Positions 11,562 to 23,890 of a DNA stretch of 64,000 nt are shown here, piece after piece. The DNA lies in assembly GCA_036365145.1 (NCBI GenBank), contig JAEOAD010000004.1, positions 54,496,001 to 54,560,000 of the forward strand, read 5' to 3'. The stretch's first letter is position 1. Every line of letters begins with the position of its first letter. This DNA is from Orientallactaga sibirica. Lineage: Eukaryota > Chordata > Mammalia > Rodentia > Dipodidae. The notes under the pieces are model-generated. The model was not told the origin of the DNA. It did not search any database and worked only from the letters and a program-made list of their open reading frames with translations. The position numbers were made by a program, and so were the translations under genes.

Positions 11562-12685
11562 TTTGTTTATTATCATCATATTCTAATGCGCTCTTGGGAA
11601 AAAGTATAAAAATAAAATTATGTGTAGTAAAATAACCTTATAAGAACACAAAATATTTGCATTACACAGCATATATGTATGTGTGTGCATGTACATGTGT
11701 GTGTATAACAAAACAACAAAGTTCTTTTCAGCTGCTTACTCTTTTTTTCTTTTAATCTAAATGCTACAAGGACAATGTCTTCACAATAAATTTGATATTA
11801 AAAACAATCTTGGTGAAATTGGTTACATGGCCTTTGTATTAGATTTTCTACACTGAGCTTGTGATAGCTCCAGGAAGGTTTTGTGAGTGCATGTCAGAGA
11901 CTGAGAAGGAAGTATATATTATAATGAAAACCTTTATACACTGTATTCTGAGCATTTTATTTGAATCCAACCTCCCAAATCGTTACTCAGGATAAAAAGG
12001 TTCCTACACCTTAAAATATTTTCCAAGAATGGTGGTCAAAGTGTTTGATGAAACCTATTCAAATTTCCTTAATGGAAATGGTATGTCATTCATAAGTATA
12101 AAGTAAATAGCATAATAGACAAGCAGAAAATTAAATGCATAAATTGCAGGCAAAATTATAGCTACACTATGACAGCATTCATATATATGAATTCATTTAA
12201 TACCAACCAAGAGCTTTGCTTACAAGTAACATTTAAATGATAACATTAGAGATAAAAGTAGTCTTTCATTTTGTGGGGAAAAATATGTGAGCAGTACATG
12301 AATTAAGGCTTACATGAATGTGACACTTTGACAAATTTTAGTCATGACAATGATAAAAGCACAGAAAAAAATATATTATAGGGATAATATTAATTTATAC
12401 AATTAATACATATACACCTGATTTTCTAAATATTTAATTGTTAGACATATTGAAAATTTTTTATACTAAGAATTCTTAGTATTTCTAATTTCTATTTCTA
12501 ATTTCATATTAAATATAGAATTTTTGTATGGATTCCAAAGCCCAAATTTCTATTACTAAGGGAAAAAAATAAAAATAGTAGAAAGACAGTAATTGTCATT
12601 ACATCAAATGTTTAGATATTTAGAGTCATAACAAACTTAATTGTTTGCAAATAAGAAAAACAATTTAAATAAGAAAAAGCAAGAA
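11562..12685. other. Unassigned AT-rich sequence
   Basis: Very AT-rich with no gene or identifiable repeat. A short tg/ca-rich patch lies near 11670-11705. Confidence 0.55.
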
Positions 12686-12985
12686 CACATGATTCTGCAG
12701 TTTGAACTCCAATCATCTGGGCATGGGCTTCTGTTTGACTGGACCCAGCTGGCATCCTTTAGTGGACTGCAGACATCGGCAGATTGGCTGGATGCGTGGG
12801 ACGTGTAAGGCAGCCCCTTTAAGAGGTGTGAGGGTTCAGTTGAGATGACCATAATGACCAGCAAGTTTGGGTCTTCCTCTCCTTGTGTCATCACCCCCCT
12901 ACCTTCTTCAGTGTCCAGGACTCTCTAAATGTCAAATGGGTAAACTAGAAGCTACAAGGCCTTTTGAGGCTTCATATTGAAAACT
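12686..12985. other. Unassigned, less AT-rich block
   Basis: Stands out from AT-rich flanks by composition. It holds an 85-codon minus-strand open frame (12637-12894) with no recognisable domain. It may be an old transposon remnant next to the LTR that follows. Confidence 0.3.
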
Positions 12986-12990
12986 ACAGA

Positions 12991-13355
12991 GAGGATTTGG
13001 TACTTTTCTTATCACTGTGACAGAATACCTGACATGAAGCAAATTAAGACAGGAAGCAATTACTTTGCCTCACAGATTCATGGCATAGAAGGTGCCTCCA
13101 TTGACCAGCTCTGCTCTGTGGCAGCAGGAGCTTACATCAAGCCTTGTTCATGTCTTTATATACCAGGAAGATGAGTCCTTGAGCCAGACTCGGATGGCTA
13201 TAAGCCTGCAGCTCCACACCTGTGGCCCTATGATAGAAAGTATGTTCCCACATCCAAAAGTTTCTATAACTTCTCAAAATATTCTTACTACCTGTGGACC
13301 AAGTACTCAAACACATGAGCCTGTGAGAGACATTTCTCACTCAAACCATAACACA
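12991..13355 (-). mobile_element. MaLR-type LTR
   Basis: On the minus strand it starts as tgttatggtttgagtgaga and ends in the tattctgtcacagtgataag block. This matches the common rodent LTR layout: a TGNGGTTTGA start, a late C/T-rich part and a GTGATA-containing end. The polyadenylation region is degraded. No internal sequence is attached, so it is probably a solo LTR. The 60-90 codon open frames over it are not coding. Confidence 0.7.
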
Positions 13356-15300
13356 AAGTAGCACATTATGAACATTTTATTTATCTAAGCACATTGCAAG
13401 AATCACCCAGATTTAATAGGTAACGGTAGGGTGTAAAACAGACACTTCTTTTTTTTTAACAGGAAGAACAACCATATTATATTTTTACCGATTTTGAATA
13501 TACAAGCAAGGAGAATTTGTGGCCATATGTTTCAATCTACCATTGACAGAGGATTACTATTTTGGTATATTAATAGTAACCCACTATGAATATATGAAAA
13601 GAATATCCATTTTATTTTTAAAAAACCTTTTTAGTTAAGTAAAATTCATTCTGTTTTTAATATTGTAGGAAAATTCTTATTCAGGACCAATTGTTTTGTG
13701 TCTCTTGAATTGACACATTTGTTTAATTTCTCTGCAATTTTTTCCTTTTAAATAAATACAAGTCAATGTGATCAGTTTCAACACTATTATGGCTTGCCTG
13801 AATACAAAACAATATTCCTGAATATTTCTGCCATGACTTTGAGTTAATGAAGTATGAGGCAGAAAATCATTTATTCTTTAATATTTTGCACACTTGAACT
13901 TTCTTATTTTGGCATTTATCCAGTTGGGCTCTTTTATAAAACATACAAAGTACCATTTAGTCATATAGTAGGCAGTGTGTTACAAATGCTATTCAGTAAT
14001 ATTAACAGATCAATTGATCAATTTCAATTGCATTCCCTTTTAAAAATTGGATTATAAGAACAACAATATATACCTGATTAGATGTGTCCCAGTTTGGAAA
14101 AGTAGGTTTAAAGATATACTGCATTTCAAAAGAGTAATGTTGTATAATATTATTATATTTTGTTCACCAAGAAAATGCAACTGTTGCTTTATGTGTAAGT
14201 AATTGCTAATTTTGAAGCAGAAGCTGTGAGACAGTGAGAGATATACAAATTAATAACTGAATCCTTACTGAATTTACAACTACCAAAGAAAAGACATAAA
14301 CACCAGAATATGCAAAAGGTTTAACCTTTACAAACAATTTTGCCCTGATGGTTAAAGACCTTTCTAGAGAATCATGAAGTCACCAGTGAATTAGGTTCTT
14401 CTACTTGTGGAGGTTTTGACCGTTTATTGAGATATTAGTACTCCATTCTTACTGCTGATGTTTGTCCAGCAAGGCCACTCTAAGTGCCATGATAAATTAA
14501 CTGTTGTTCATTTCAGGTGTATTTTTTTTTGCTGGTAATAAACGTATTTTGGGTTGTAAATATGTTAAGAATTGAACACATTGAGATTAATTCTGAATTT
14601 TATGTTGTCATGCGTAACCCTAAAATATGTTGTCAACACAAAGAGAGCCACTAGAGATTTTACCTAGCCTCACTTAAAATAGATGTGTTAATCATACTTG
14701 AGATACTGCAACACTCTACTTGGGAAGTAGGACAGGAAAACAAGGTGATAATTTAGAATAACTTCTAATCTATGTGTTATATTGATAAAGTTACCTTGGC
14801 AAAAATAATGTAGTTATGACTTAAATTTTGATGCTAATATTTTCCTATGTAGCAGTTTTTGTTACTAGTAAAATGCTCATGAAAACATATTTAATGTTTC
14901 TCCCTCACAGAAATAATTCCCTTTACTACAGGAAATATATATTTTCTGTGTAACAAACAAATCTGTAGCCCATATTTTCTACTAACAATCTGGTCGTCTA
15001 TCTGAAGCCTCTGTAGCTTCCCAAGTGAGTTTCCCTAAATTTATTGTAACCAGCTATAGTCAGTTTACAGTTAAGTCATCTTCTTTGAATAGTTGAACCA
15101 TTTTAAAATTTCAAAATGCTATAGGATTACAATTTCGATATTTAGTATTTATAAGCAAGTCTGCCTTACTTTTACTAAAAATAGATTTGAAATACTTCAT
15201 TCTTACTGAGCAGCTAAAATATAATATTTAAAATGCTACTTAGTGTGAGGATCACAAGCAAGCAATATAACAAAACTATATTGTATTTTTTTTTTTCTTT
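13356..15300. other. Unassigned AT-rich sequence
   Basis: Long AT-rich stretch with no gene, SINE, LTR or RNA gene that I can identify. Confidence 0.55.
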
Positions 15301-16380
15301 GGATTTAGTGGATACAGCTGACATGTGATATACAGAGAACTTGTCTCAGAACAGTCAGGATCCATCTACTCAACCTGAGACAAAATGAGGTTTGTTTGGG
15401 ATGTTTTCCTGGTTGTGGAAGATCACACAGCTGATTAATGTCAGACTGGTCCCTGCGCTTCAAGTCCAAGGATTTGAAATTTTTGTCACTTGATATGACT
15501 TGCTCTAACCAAAGCAGGAAGTAACCTTATCTGCCCCAAAGCTTGCAAGTCACTTGTCTTCTAGTACCAAGACAGAAAGGCAAGCCTGGGAAACAAAAAA
15601 CATAACTCAGCCTGGTCCCTTTCAGCCGAGATGACTTCTAGTCTGTAACACTGAACATAAGATTGTAGAGTTAGAGCACTGTGAGTTCCTGGCCTGTCCC
15701 CATGAGAAAAAGGACAGAAAGCCCCCAAAAGCTCGGAAATTGAGTGGTTTCTCTAAAGGAAGATTCAGGTAATCCTAATGTGGCAATTTTTTGTTCTATT
15801 CTGCCACTTCTTATCACGAAAGTGTCTAATGCTATCATACCACATACACTGTGTCAATGAGTGTGAGGTAATGACTCCTGCTTTTATAAAAGACTCCAGA
15901 AGCCAACCCAAAGAAAGAATGGCAGATCGTGGTTAATGTTTGTGGTGGGGTGGGGATGAATCTCAGCCTAATAACTACCCTCAACCAAACCATATGGGCA
16001 GGTAAATTTCATGTAAAGCCAAATGGACTTTTACATTCTATCCCAGTAGGGGTAATCATGACCTTTGAGAATCACCTTCTCATAAATCTCAGACTGTAAA
16101 GGGACATACTGTGCAGCCATGCTTATCCAGCTGTGTCTCACTCTCCATTTATCCAGCCCATTTGCTTTGCAAACTGACTTGTGGCGAGCTCCCCAGCCTT
16201 TCCAAGAGGCACTGTGCTAAACATATTCAAGTAAGAAGCCTAAGCAAGAATGAGACAGAGTATAGCTCAGCAGTATATACTTTCACCATAAGTACCTCAT
16301 CGTTGCTTTTCATTGCTGGGGCAAAGTTACTTCTTTGTTGCAGTGAGAGGGTCACAGGCTTCTTTCTGAACTGTTGAAGC
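15301..16380. other. Repeat-poor block, possibly containing a MIR remnant
   Basis: Less AT-rich than its flanks and free of young SINEs. Around 15408-15460 the string gaagatcacacagctgatta resembles the MIR core in reverse. The open frame at 16111-16377 has no domain that I recognise. I see no splice-bounded exon I would defend. Confidence 0.35.
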
Positions 16381-17616
16381 TTTTAAATTATGGATCACAC
16401 CATATCCCAATAAATTAATACATAGAACAAATATATTGCCATTTTACTCCTAGCATTTGTTATTATATCCCATTAATTTTAAATTATTATGCAACACATT
16501 AAGTATAATTTCAAATCAATCTAAGTATCTAATCTTTGGTATTATGCAAAATAAAGTATGTCTAGGAAGAATGTCTGTTTTTAAATAGATTTTAGAGAAA
16601 AAAATACCCTCATATTTGGAATAAAACAGAAGGTAATTTTCCATGGTTAGAAAGGACAAGCAGGGAATATGACTTTCAGCATCTCTCCTTATAATAAGGG
16701 AAATAAAAAGCTCTCACCTCCAAAAGACAGTGTCCCAAATACCTTGGCAGCAGCTATAATAAAATGATGATTCTATTTTTGCTAAGCTGTTGTAGTAGTA
16801 ATTGTTGTATTGTTCAGTCATTCATATCTTTCATGCAGTTCTGAAAATAGCTATCCATTGTTGTATGATTTATTAAAATGCCTTCCATCATTTATGTACT
16901 TAAAAGTGCAATTATTACCAAAGTGAGTTGTATAATATGTCCTAGTGGAATTTAATTTTTTAAAAATAACTTTTTTTAAAAAATGGGATTATGTTTCTGT
17001 TTGCTTGAATATGTCACATATAAATAATGGAAATCATTATAATTATAATCAATCAGAAATTTTTCTGCTAAGAAATTAGAAAGATATTCAGAGATTTTTG
17101 AGATTTCACTTGTTTTAAGTCTGCCCCATAGTTCATCACCACTACCACCCCCATTCAAAAACTGAGGAAATCATGTTGCTATATCACACATTCCTTTTCA
17201 TATATTGAGATAATTGCCATATAGAAATAATGATAATTTCTGCCTACATCTTCACCAGTTCTTAGGAGGATGTTCTATGTGCAACTGTGTTACCTGCTTA
17301 TTATCCCAACCAAGTACTCTTCTAGAAGAGATCTTCCATCCATCACCCAAGTGACTTACTGGTCTTCCAAGATATGTGGCATTAAAATATGAACTCCTTT
17401 CTATAGCAACACATGAGCATCTTATAATTAATAGGAATTGAATTTTAGTGAGCAAAATAAATGTGAATTAAATTGACCTTAATTCAATGGTATGGACTGA
17501 ACTACAATGGGATAAAATGAAATGAAATACCAAGTGATTGACTTGTCATTGTTGAAGTCCCCCCCCCCGTTTACTTCTGAAAGTGTTAGTTTCCTCCATG
17601 TGTTTTGTTTTTATTT
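16381..17616. other. Unassigned AT-rich sequence
   Basis: No gene or known element recognised. A run of nine C residues lies near 17561. Confidence 0.5.
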
Positions 17617-17629
17617 ATAGTCACTTTTT

Positions 17630-17856
17630 TTAGGCGAGCCCAACACACTGACCTTTTTTATAAGAGAAAGAGAGAAAATTGGCATGCCAGGTCCTCCAGC
17701 CCTGTAATCAAACTCCAGATGCATGTGCCACCTTGTGCACATGTACAGTCTTGTGTACCTGTGTCACCTTGTGTGTCTGGCTTACGTAGGATATGGGGAG
17801 TCAAACATGGGTTCTTAGGCTTCACACCTTAACTACTAAGGCATCTCTCCTGCCCA
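17630..17856 (-). mobile_element. tRNA-derived SINE, long subfamily, with TSD
   Basis: Reverse orientation: gagaaagagagaaaattggc, aactccagatgcatgtgcc, then the B-box and A-box regions, ending in ctctcctgccc. The TSD atagtcacttttt is at 17617-17629 and 17857-17869. The central part has an insertion with three cttgtg repeats, which marks the longer version of the family. Confidence 0.92.
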
Positions 17857-17940
17857 ATAGTCACTTTTTATTAAATCAGTATTATGAAATAATGTGATAT
17901 TATGAAATATATTTTCCTAGAGGATAGCTCTTGCTTTTTG

Positions 17941-18120
17941 TTACAATTACCTTCATGTTGCTGGCCAAGTCCCTTACCAGAAACAGCTTATGGGAAGAAA
18001 AGGATCATTTCTGTTTATAGTGTACAGGGGGAACACTGATGTAAGATTTAGGAGTTAAAGAGGGGTCTGCAACAATTTATGAACCCTCAAGTTTTATGTT
18101 CTATCCAACCTTTAATAAAA
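17941..18120 (-). mobile_element. Partial MaLR-type LTR
   Basis: The block ccagaaacagcttatgggaa followed by aaggatcatttctgtttata corresponds to the 3' part of the LTR family in reverse. Compare atccagaagcagcttatagg in the 22.9 kb copy. The far end is not clear and is followed by the B1 at 18135. Confidence 0.5.
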
Positions 18121-18134
18121 AATTCATAAGATGA

Positions 18135-18308
18135 GGCTGGGCTTGGTGGCGCACACCTTTAATCCCAGCACTCAGGAGGCAGAGGTAGGAGGATCGCCGA
18201 GAGTTCAAGGCCACCCTGAGACTACATAGTTAATTCCAGGTCAGCCTGGACCAGAGTGAGACCCTACCTTGCAAAACCAAAAAAAATAAAAAAAAAAAAA
18301 AAAAAAAA
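18135..18308 (+). mobile_element. B1 SINE, young, with 14-bp TSD
   Basis: Head ggctgggcttggtggcgcac, full body, and A-rich tail. The TSD aattcataagatga lies at 18121-18134 and 18309-18322. Low divergence and an exact TSD make it one of the youngest insertions here. Confidence 0.97.
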
Positions 18309-18405
18309 AATTCATAAGATGAACTCAAGAAGGATAAATTATAAATTAAGTTTATTTAGAAGGAAGTAACAATTTGTGGGTTTTATTTAAGGGAGATTGG
18401 GATTT

Positions 18406-18985
18406 AAGAGAAACTGGAGACCTTTAAAGAAAGATTAGAGTAAGCTGCAGGCACGCAGACTTACGAGAAATTGAAGTTTTTAAAGAAAGATTATAGTAAA
18501 GCCGCAAATGCATGGAAAGGTAAGAGAAACTGAGGAGATGGCTTAGTGGTTAAGGTGCTTACCTGTGAAGTCTAAAGATGCAGATTTGAATCCAGAACCC
18601 ATGATAGCCAGATGCACATATTGACACATGTGTCTGGAGTTTGTTTTCGGTGGCTAGAGGCCCTGGTGTGCCCATTTTCTCTCTATTTGCTTCTCTCTCT
18701 CTCTGTAATAAATAAATGAAAAAGAGGGAAGAATAAGAGTAGAGCTACAGGCATGTGGAAAGCTCATTTAAGAGAAATGGAGGCCTTTAAAGAGAGACCA
18801 GTAACAATTTAGGCATGGGGAAATCTCACTTAAGAGAAACAGGCTTTCAAGATAAACTAGTAAATATTCAAGCATGTGGAAAGCTCACTTATGATAAACT
18901 GAGGCTTTTAAAGAGGGAGAGAGTAGAGCCTCAAATGTGTAGAAAGTAGAATCAAGGAGCTTGTGTAGGGAGACTTAGGAGAAAC
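18406..18985. repeat. 60-bp minisatellite, about 6 units, split by a SINE
   Basis: Units start near 18406, 18463, 18522, 18770, 18832 and 18891, each about 57-62 bp; the last is about 85 bp. Each begins agagaaactgagg or a variant. Then come tttaaagaaagatta, a gcaggcatg-like block, and in the later units ggaaagctcactt. The third unit is interrupted by the SINE at 18536-18720. Units are diverged, so the array is old. Confidence 0.8.
18536..18720 (+). mobile_element. tRNA-derived SINE inside the minisatellite
   Basis: Head gagatggcttagtggttaag, body gtggctagaggccctggtg, CT-rich run and AATAAATAAATGAAA tail. It lies in the third minisatellite unit, so it came after the array formed. No clear TSD is visible. 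Confidence 0.88.
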
Positions 18986-19985
18986 TTACATGGCATCTGC
19001 CATGTGCTTTCCCATGGAGGGAAGTTAAGAGGAAAAATGGTGAAGCTCAAGAAAAAAGAGAGACCAGATATCAAAGCAAAGACCAAGAGATTCATAGGAG
19101 AAATGGGTAATGAAGAGAGTTACACTCATGGTTACCTTGAGCTAAAGAATTACACAGGAAGCAAGCGTAGAGTTGGTGAGAGCACCCATGTGGTAGATCT
19201 ATGGTGTAAGGGAAATACACAAGTAGTAGATTCAGAGACCAGAGGAAAATCATTCAAGTAATCCAAGTCAGAAATTATCCCAAACTTTAAAACAGAGGCA
19301 AGCAGAAAAGTAAGGTCAAGAAACAATTCTATGCTCTCCCACCTGGATAGGATGTAGGAGCCAGACTCACATGTGCCCAAGCAGCACAGGATAAAAGGTG
19401 AGGAGACACACATGAACAGAGGATCCCGCCTAGAGAGAGAGGGTGGGACAGGTATGCCAGGGGAAACCCCAATTGGTTTGTACATTTAGAGAGTGGATCC
19501 CAGGGGCATCCACCTGGCCATTTATTTACATAGTGTTCTAGACTGTGGGTAGAAGGGGGTGCTACAGATCAAACTTTATAAGACACAAGTTTCATTTCTG
19601 TCGTAGGGTGAGGTGGCATCTCCTGGTTCTCTTTGGACCTCAATCTCTAACTGGAAACGCCTAAAAGAAGCTTTTTCCTATCCTCCTTCAACACCATCTA
19701 TGGCAGAAGAAGCTGGCTCACTTCCATAGATGCATAGCAGAGAGACATAACCAAACAGTGAAAAAACATAAAAAGCAAGAAAGCATTCAAACTGATTTTG
19801 AACATGCCTTAGGGCTGGAATTAAGATCCACCCCCCAGTGATACCTCTTCCAGTTTTGCCTGCTGGAGAAACAAGTAACTCGCCCTCTGACATTTTCTCT
19901 AATTAATGGAAACTTGCCTTATAGACATGGATTACTACTCTTACTATGCAGAAAATGTTGTCATTTTAATTAGCAGTATCGTAAT
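18986..19985. other. Unassigned, purine-biased sequence
   Basis: No gene recognised. The purine bias continues from the minisatellite, so the two may belong to one old element. Open frames of 85-111 codons on both strands have no recognisable domain. Confidence 0.4.
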
Positions 19986-20285
19986 CCTTACAAAAATTAT
20001 TTTATTTGCACTGTGATCTTTAATATATTAACATATTGCAATTTGGTCATATATCCATTGAGTTATACTCTTATATCCCACCTCCCCTGCAGCCATTCCA
20101 CTGAGGGCCCTCCTCTGTGGGCTTTAGTATTCATTGTGGCATCATGAATGCACCAAGCAGTCTGTGTGGAGAGGAGGGCAATGCCTCACAGTACAAGACT
20201 TCTTTAGTGTTAGGCTCTCAGCAGCCTTTATGTTTCTGTATTGATGAGTTTTGACTCTTCCATTTTTCTCTTTTCTAAACACCAT
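19986..20285 (-). mobile_element. Possible L1 3' UTR fragment
   Basis: A T-rich start, then a C-rich block (cccacctcccctgcagcc) and gaggagggcaatgcctcaca. The layout is like rodent L1 3' ends in reverse. It is not clearly the same subfamily as the copies at 5.7, 27.9 and 44.4 kb. Confidence 0.4.
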
Positions 20286-21883
20286 GATGTAATTTATTAA
20301 AAATAAATAAAATAAAAATAAGTATTCTAAAAATAATAATTAAAAAAAAAAACTACTTCAGGCTATGGGGGATATATGTTCACATCCAAACTACAAAACT
20401 TTTCCACTTTGTAGGAATTTGGGGAAAAACAAAAATGAGCTTCTAAAATCCTTTCTATGTGATGGACATGTACTGTGAGCCATAAATAATGTAAACAATC
20501 AACACTGCTGCAGGATGAGAGTTCAGTCATACCTTCGAAAGGCCACCCTGACTCTGAGCTATGATTTCTTTAGCACAAACTAGGAAAGGTCACAGACTTT
20601 TATTCTCTTGATATTTTCAAGAGAATAGCCTGGGGGTGTGTGACCTGATTTATCATTAATCTACTCTGAGTGAGGTGAAGAACTACTACACTACAGGAAG
20701 TGCCAGCAGCTCTTAGGAGCTTCTTCAAGCCAAAGAAAAGTTATACTGTCCCACTGAGGATCATCTGAAAATCACTTCCAGAGTATGTCACACATACATA
20801 TGGCCATGAACATCACTTCACCATAGTGTCACTGTTGACCTGTCTCAGGGAGGATTGTTTTTGACCTATAATTATTTTGTTCTCTCTCTGTGCCTGTCTT
20901 GTCTAAGTGTACTCACTAACCCACTACTTCTGTGGTCATTTAAGACACAGAGCTTCAGGAAGGCTTGCACATATTTCATATGTGCCCACCCTATTCAATA
21001 AATGTGACGTTTCCCACTCTTTCTTTTCATCTTTTTTACAGCACTGGCAGATCTGCCATCTCCTTTGAATGTATTTTCCCCTTATTTCATTGTACCAGTG
21101 ATGAGAATTCCTTAGTGGTTTGTACAGGGAGTAATATATCAGGCATCAGTGAGATTAAACGTTCTCCAAGTTGCTCAATGATTCAGAGAAACCAAAATGT
21201 TGTTGTTGAATTAGCAGAGGATCCTAAAGTACATCATTACCTCCTTGGAATGAGATCCCTGTAGTTCTTTCCATCCGTTCCCCAATGCTGAGAAAAGCTG
21301 CATCTCCCTCTGCAGAGCTCAATGACCAGATCTGCATCTAGCCTGCTGCTCCCTTTCTCTTTCTCAGGAGGAGGTAAAGATTGCCTCTGGCCAAGAGGAA
21401 GCCACTGCCAAAGTTGAAAGTGATCTTGATTCTTGCAAAGCTTAACTTCATGTTCAGATGCTGAGAAGTCTTCCTTACTGCCTCATTCTCTTCTTGAGCT
21501 TATCCTTCATTCTCTTCTTTATACAAATACAAAATGCCTTGGTACCACTCAAAATATATGAGTGTTTCTTAAGGTTTCTGAGATTCCCACCCCCACAAAA
21601 GACACTCCAGTATATTTTTCTTCATACACTCAGTCTGTATTTAACTAATAAATAGAATTATTTACTTAGTCAATATGTTTCAGTAAATAATTAGGCAACA
21701 TAGATTTGATTATTTTTCTGTATATAAGAATCTCATAAATCTGAATTAAATTTAATTTTCAGTTTTTAGTAGAACTAAATAGAAAAAGAAAAAGGAAAGG
21801 AAACATACTATTTAATAAGGAAATGTCACATTTATATCTTCCCACAACTAGCCTTGAAGAGACCACCATCTTCCAAAAGGTGC
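20286..21883. other. Unassigned sequence
   Basis: Mixed composition with no gene recognised. A short piece at about 20359-20395 resembles the outer end of a MaLR-type LTR in reverse (cacatccaaactacaa). Confidence 0.45.
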
Positions 21884-22025
21884 ATGCACAAACACATGCA
21901 CACACACACATGCACATACACACATGCACACATGCACGCACATATACACAAACTCACATGAATACACACACATACATACACACATAGAAACACACACATG
22001 CACATACACACACACACACACACAC
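21884..22025. repeat. (CA)n-rich microsatellite, imperfect
   Basis: About 140 bp of CA repeats broken by cat and tg steps, with a purer CA run at 22006-22025. The Cys/Val-rich minus-strand frames over it are artefacts. Confidence 0.95.
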
Positions 22026-22594
22026 AGCATCACTTCAAAGGCTTCTCTTGGCTCTTTGATTCAGATTTCTTTTTCTTTTGCTATCTGGATATTTCACTGA
22101 AAATTACAGAAAATGAATATTCCTAGAGCAGGCTGGTTTAAAAATTGAATTTCACAGTAAGATGTAAACATTAAAAACAGATGCCTTATGAAAACCACTT
22201 CTGATAAAGAGAATTCAAAGTAGCGAAAGCCCTAAAGAGAATAGGTCCCAACTAATCCCTGAGAAAGATAGCAAAAACCATAGGGTCATTGAAAATGGTT
22301 TCAAATTGAGCTGGCCTTTCTTTAAAGTGTCTGGTTTTGTTCTGATCACCTACTGGTCTTGATTCCACTCCTTTCAGCACAGGATCTGATTTTGGTACCA
22401 ATTAAATTAGTGTGACATGTGGGAGAGAGACTATTCAATGACTGTCATACTTTGAGATACAGTAGAAATATGTCCTTTTCCAAATGCCCTATTTCAACTT
22501 GTGCACATTTGACTTCAGTATGCACTGTAGGTAGGGCCTTGTCTCCATAAGTCCTTGGAACCCAATCCCTGTGGGAGAATCATATGCTTTGATA
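22026..22594. other. Unassigned sequence
   Basis: No gene or repeat recognised. Confidence 0.5.
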
Positions 22595-22705
22595 TTGGGC
22601 AGATTTGTCATCTCAGCTCAGTCATTTATGAGTTCTATGCCCTTGGACAGATAATCTCATTGTGCTCTGTTTCTTCAACTATAAAATGGAACTATGAATA
22701 CCTAC
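22595..22705 (+). mobile_element. MIR fragment
   Basis: Follows the MIR order: a tcatttatgagttctatg segment matching the acttactagctgtg part, then cttggacagataatctcat, then ctgtttcttcaactataaaa and tggaactatgaatacctac. A typical old, shared mammalian SINE. Confidence 0.75.
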
Positions 22706-22867
22706 ATAGAAAAAGCCAGACACTGCTAAATATAAAATATTTTTTCATTCATTTTTTTAGAACTTGTGGAATAGTCTAGCAAACAACAATCATTTAAGTA
22801 AAATTATACTAATAAAAATGAGTGTTAGGCAAAGTCTAGTCTATGGCGAAAAACAATATTTAAAGTT

Positions 22868-23152
22868 TGTATGAATGACCTTCTCATTGATGGAACAAAA
22901 CACCTATCCAGAAGCAGCTTATAGGAAGAAAGGGTTTATTTCAGATCATATTTTCATGGCAGTAGAAGGATGGCAGAGCATGCCACTAGCATGTCACATT
23001 TTTTCACAGTAACAAAGTGGGCTAACTCTGAACATCCAAAGGGCTAGATTAATAAACTTCAAGTGCTACCCCAAGTGAGCTCTGGGAGTATGGAAGATGC
23101 TTAATCACAAACACTTAAGACTATCGGGTGTATTTACATCCAAACCACAACA
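22868..23152 (-). mobile_element. 3' LTR of the nested MaLR element
   Basis: Minus strand starts tgttgtggtttggatgtaaa and has an AATAAA polyadenylation signal (plus-strand tttatt at 22937). It then has the agctgcttctggataggtg block and ends tgaatgaccttctc in reverse, next to the TSD. The 5' copy keeps the same outer part. Confidence 0.82.
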
Positions 23153-23890
23153 TTTCATCCTGGTCCTATAGACTCATGATTATCTCATGATGCAAAATAC
23201 ATTCAGACCAACTTTAAAATTCCCCTTATTTTTTTGCTAGTACCAATACTGTTCAAAAGTCAAAATTGCATTTGAGACTCAAGATTGTCTTAACTATAAT
23301 CTCTGTAAAATAAAAACATAAGTTAGATATTTCCAAAACAACAAAGGCACAGAATATACATTCCCACTCCAAAAGAAGGCATAACATGGAAAGATTGTAC
23401 CAATACAAGATAGTAAATCAGCAAGGAAAATAAAAAATCCTGTAGCTCCTTGTCCAGCACCTGGGAACCATCATCAAATCCTCTGAGCTACAAAAGACTA
23501 GCTATACCCCTTCAGCTGTGCTGCTTGCTTCCCAAGTCAGGATCTTTCCTTGGCAGCCATTCCATATTGCTGGTATTTCTAACATCCTGGGGTATCCACC
23601 ACAAGCCATATCTCCATGCCAAGGTATCAAAGGCTACCCATGCAGGGACTACAACCCCAATTTCATATGGCTTCAATGGCTCCTGAATCCATGATTACAC
23701 TCAATGATTCTATTTCCTGCATTTTTCATGCTTCCAAAACTAGTAGCAGGTGAAATACATCATTTGAATTGTAAAGCAAGGAAAGATAGAGACTGTCTTG
23801 TGCAGGAAAGTCCTTTAGCATTCTTCCTTCAGGAAATCATCTTTCAAAAAATTTGCATTGTTACTAGCAAAATCTTTTAATTGATTAGTT

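Noticed and set aside
12637..12894. An 85-codon minus-strand frame in a less AT-rich block
   Set aside because: No domain, no Kozak or splice evidence, and it continues into AT-rich sequence giving a Phe-rich end. Not reported as a gene.
15900..16380. A possible exon in the repeat-poor block
   Set aside because: No frame with clear coding character bounded by convincing splice sites, and no homology that I can recognise.
18406..18985. A CRISPR-like array
   Set aside because: Units are direct tandem repeats without unique spacers, in a mammalian genome, with no cas genes. It is a minisatellite.
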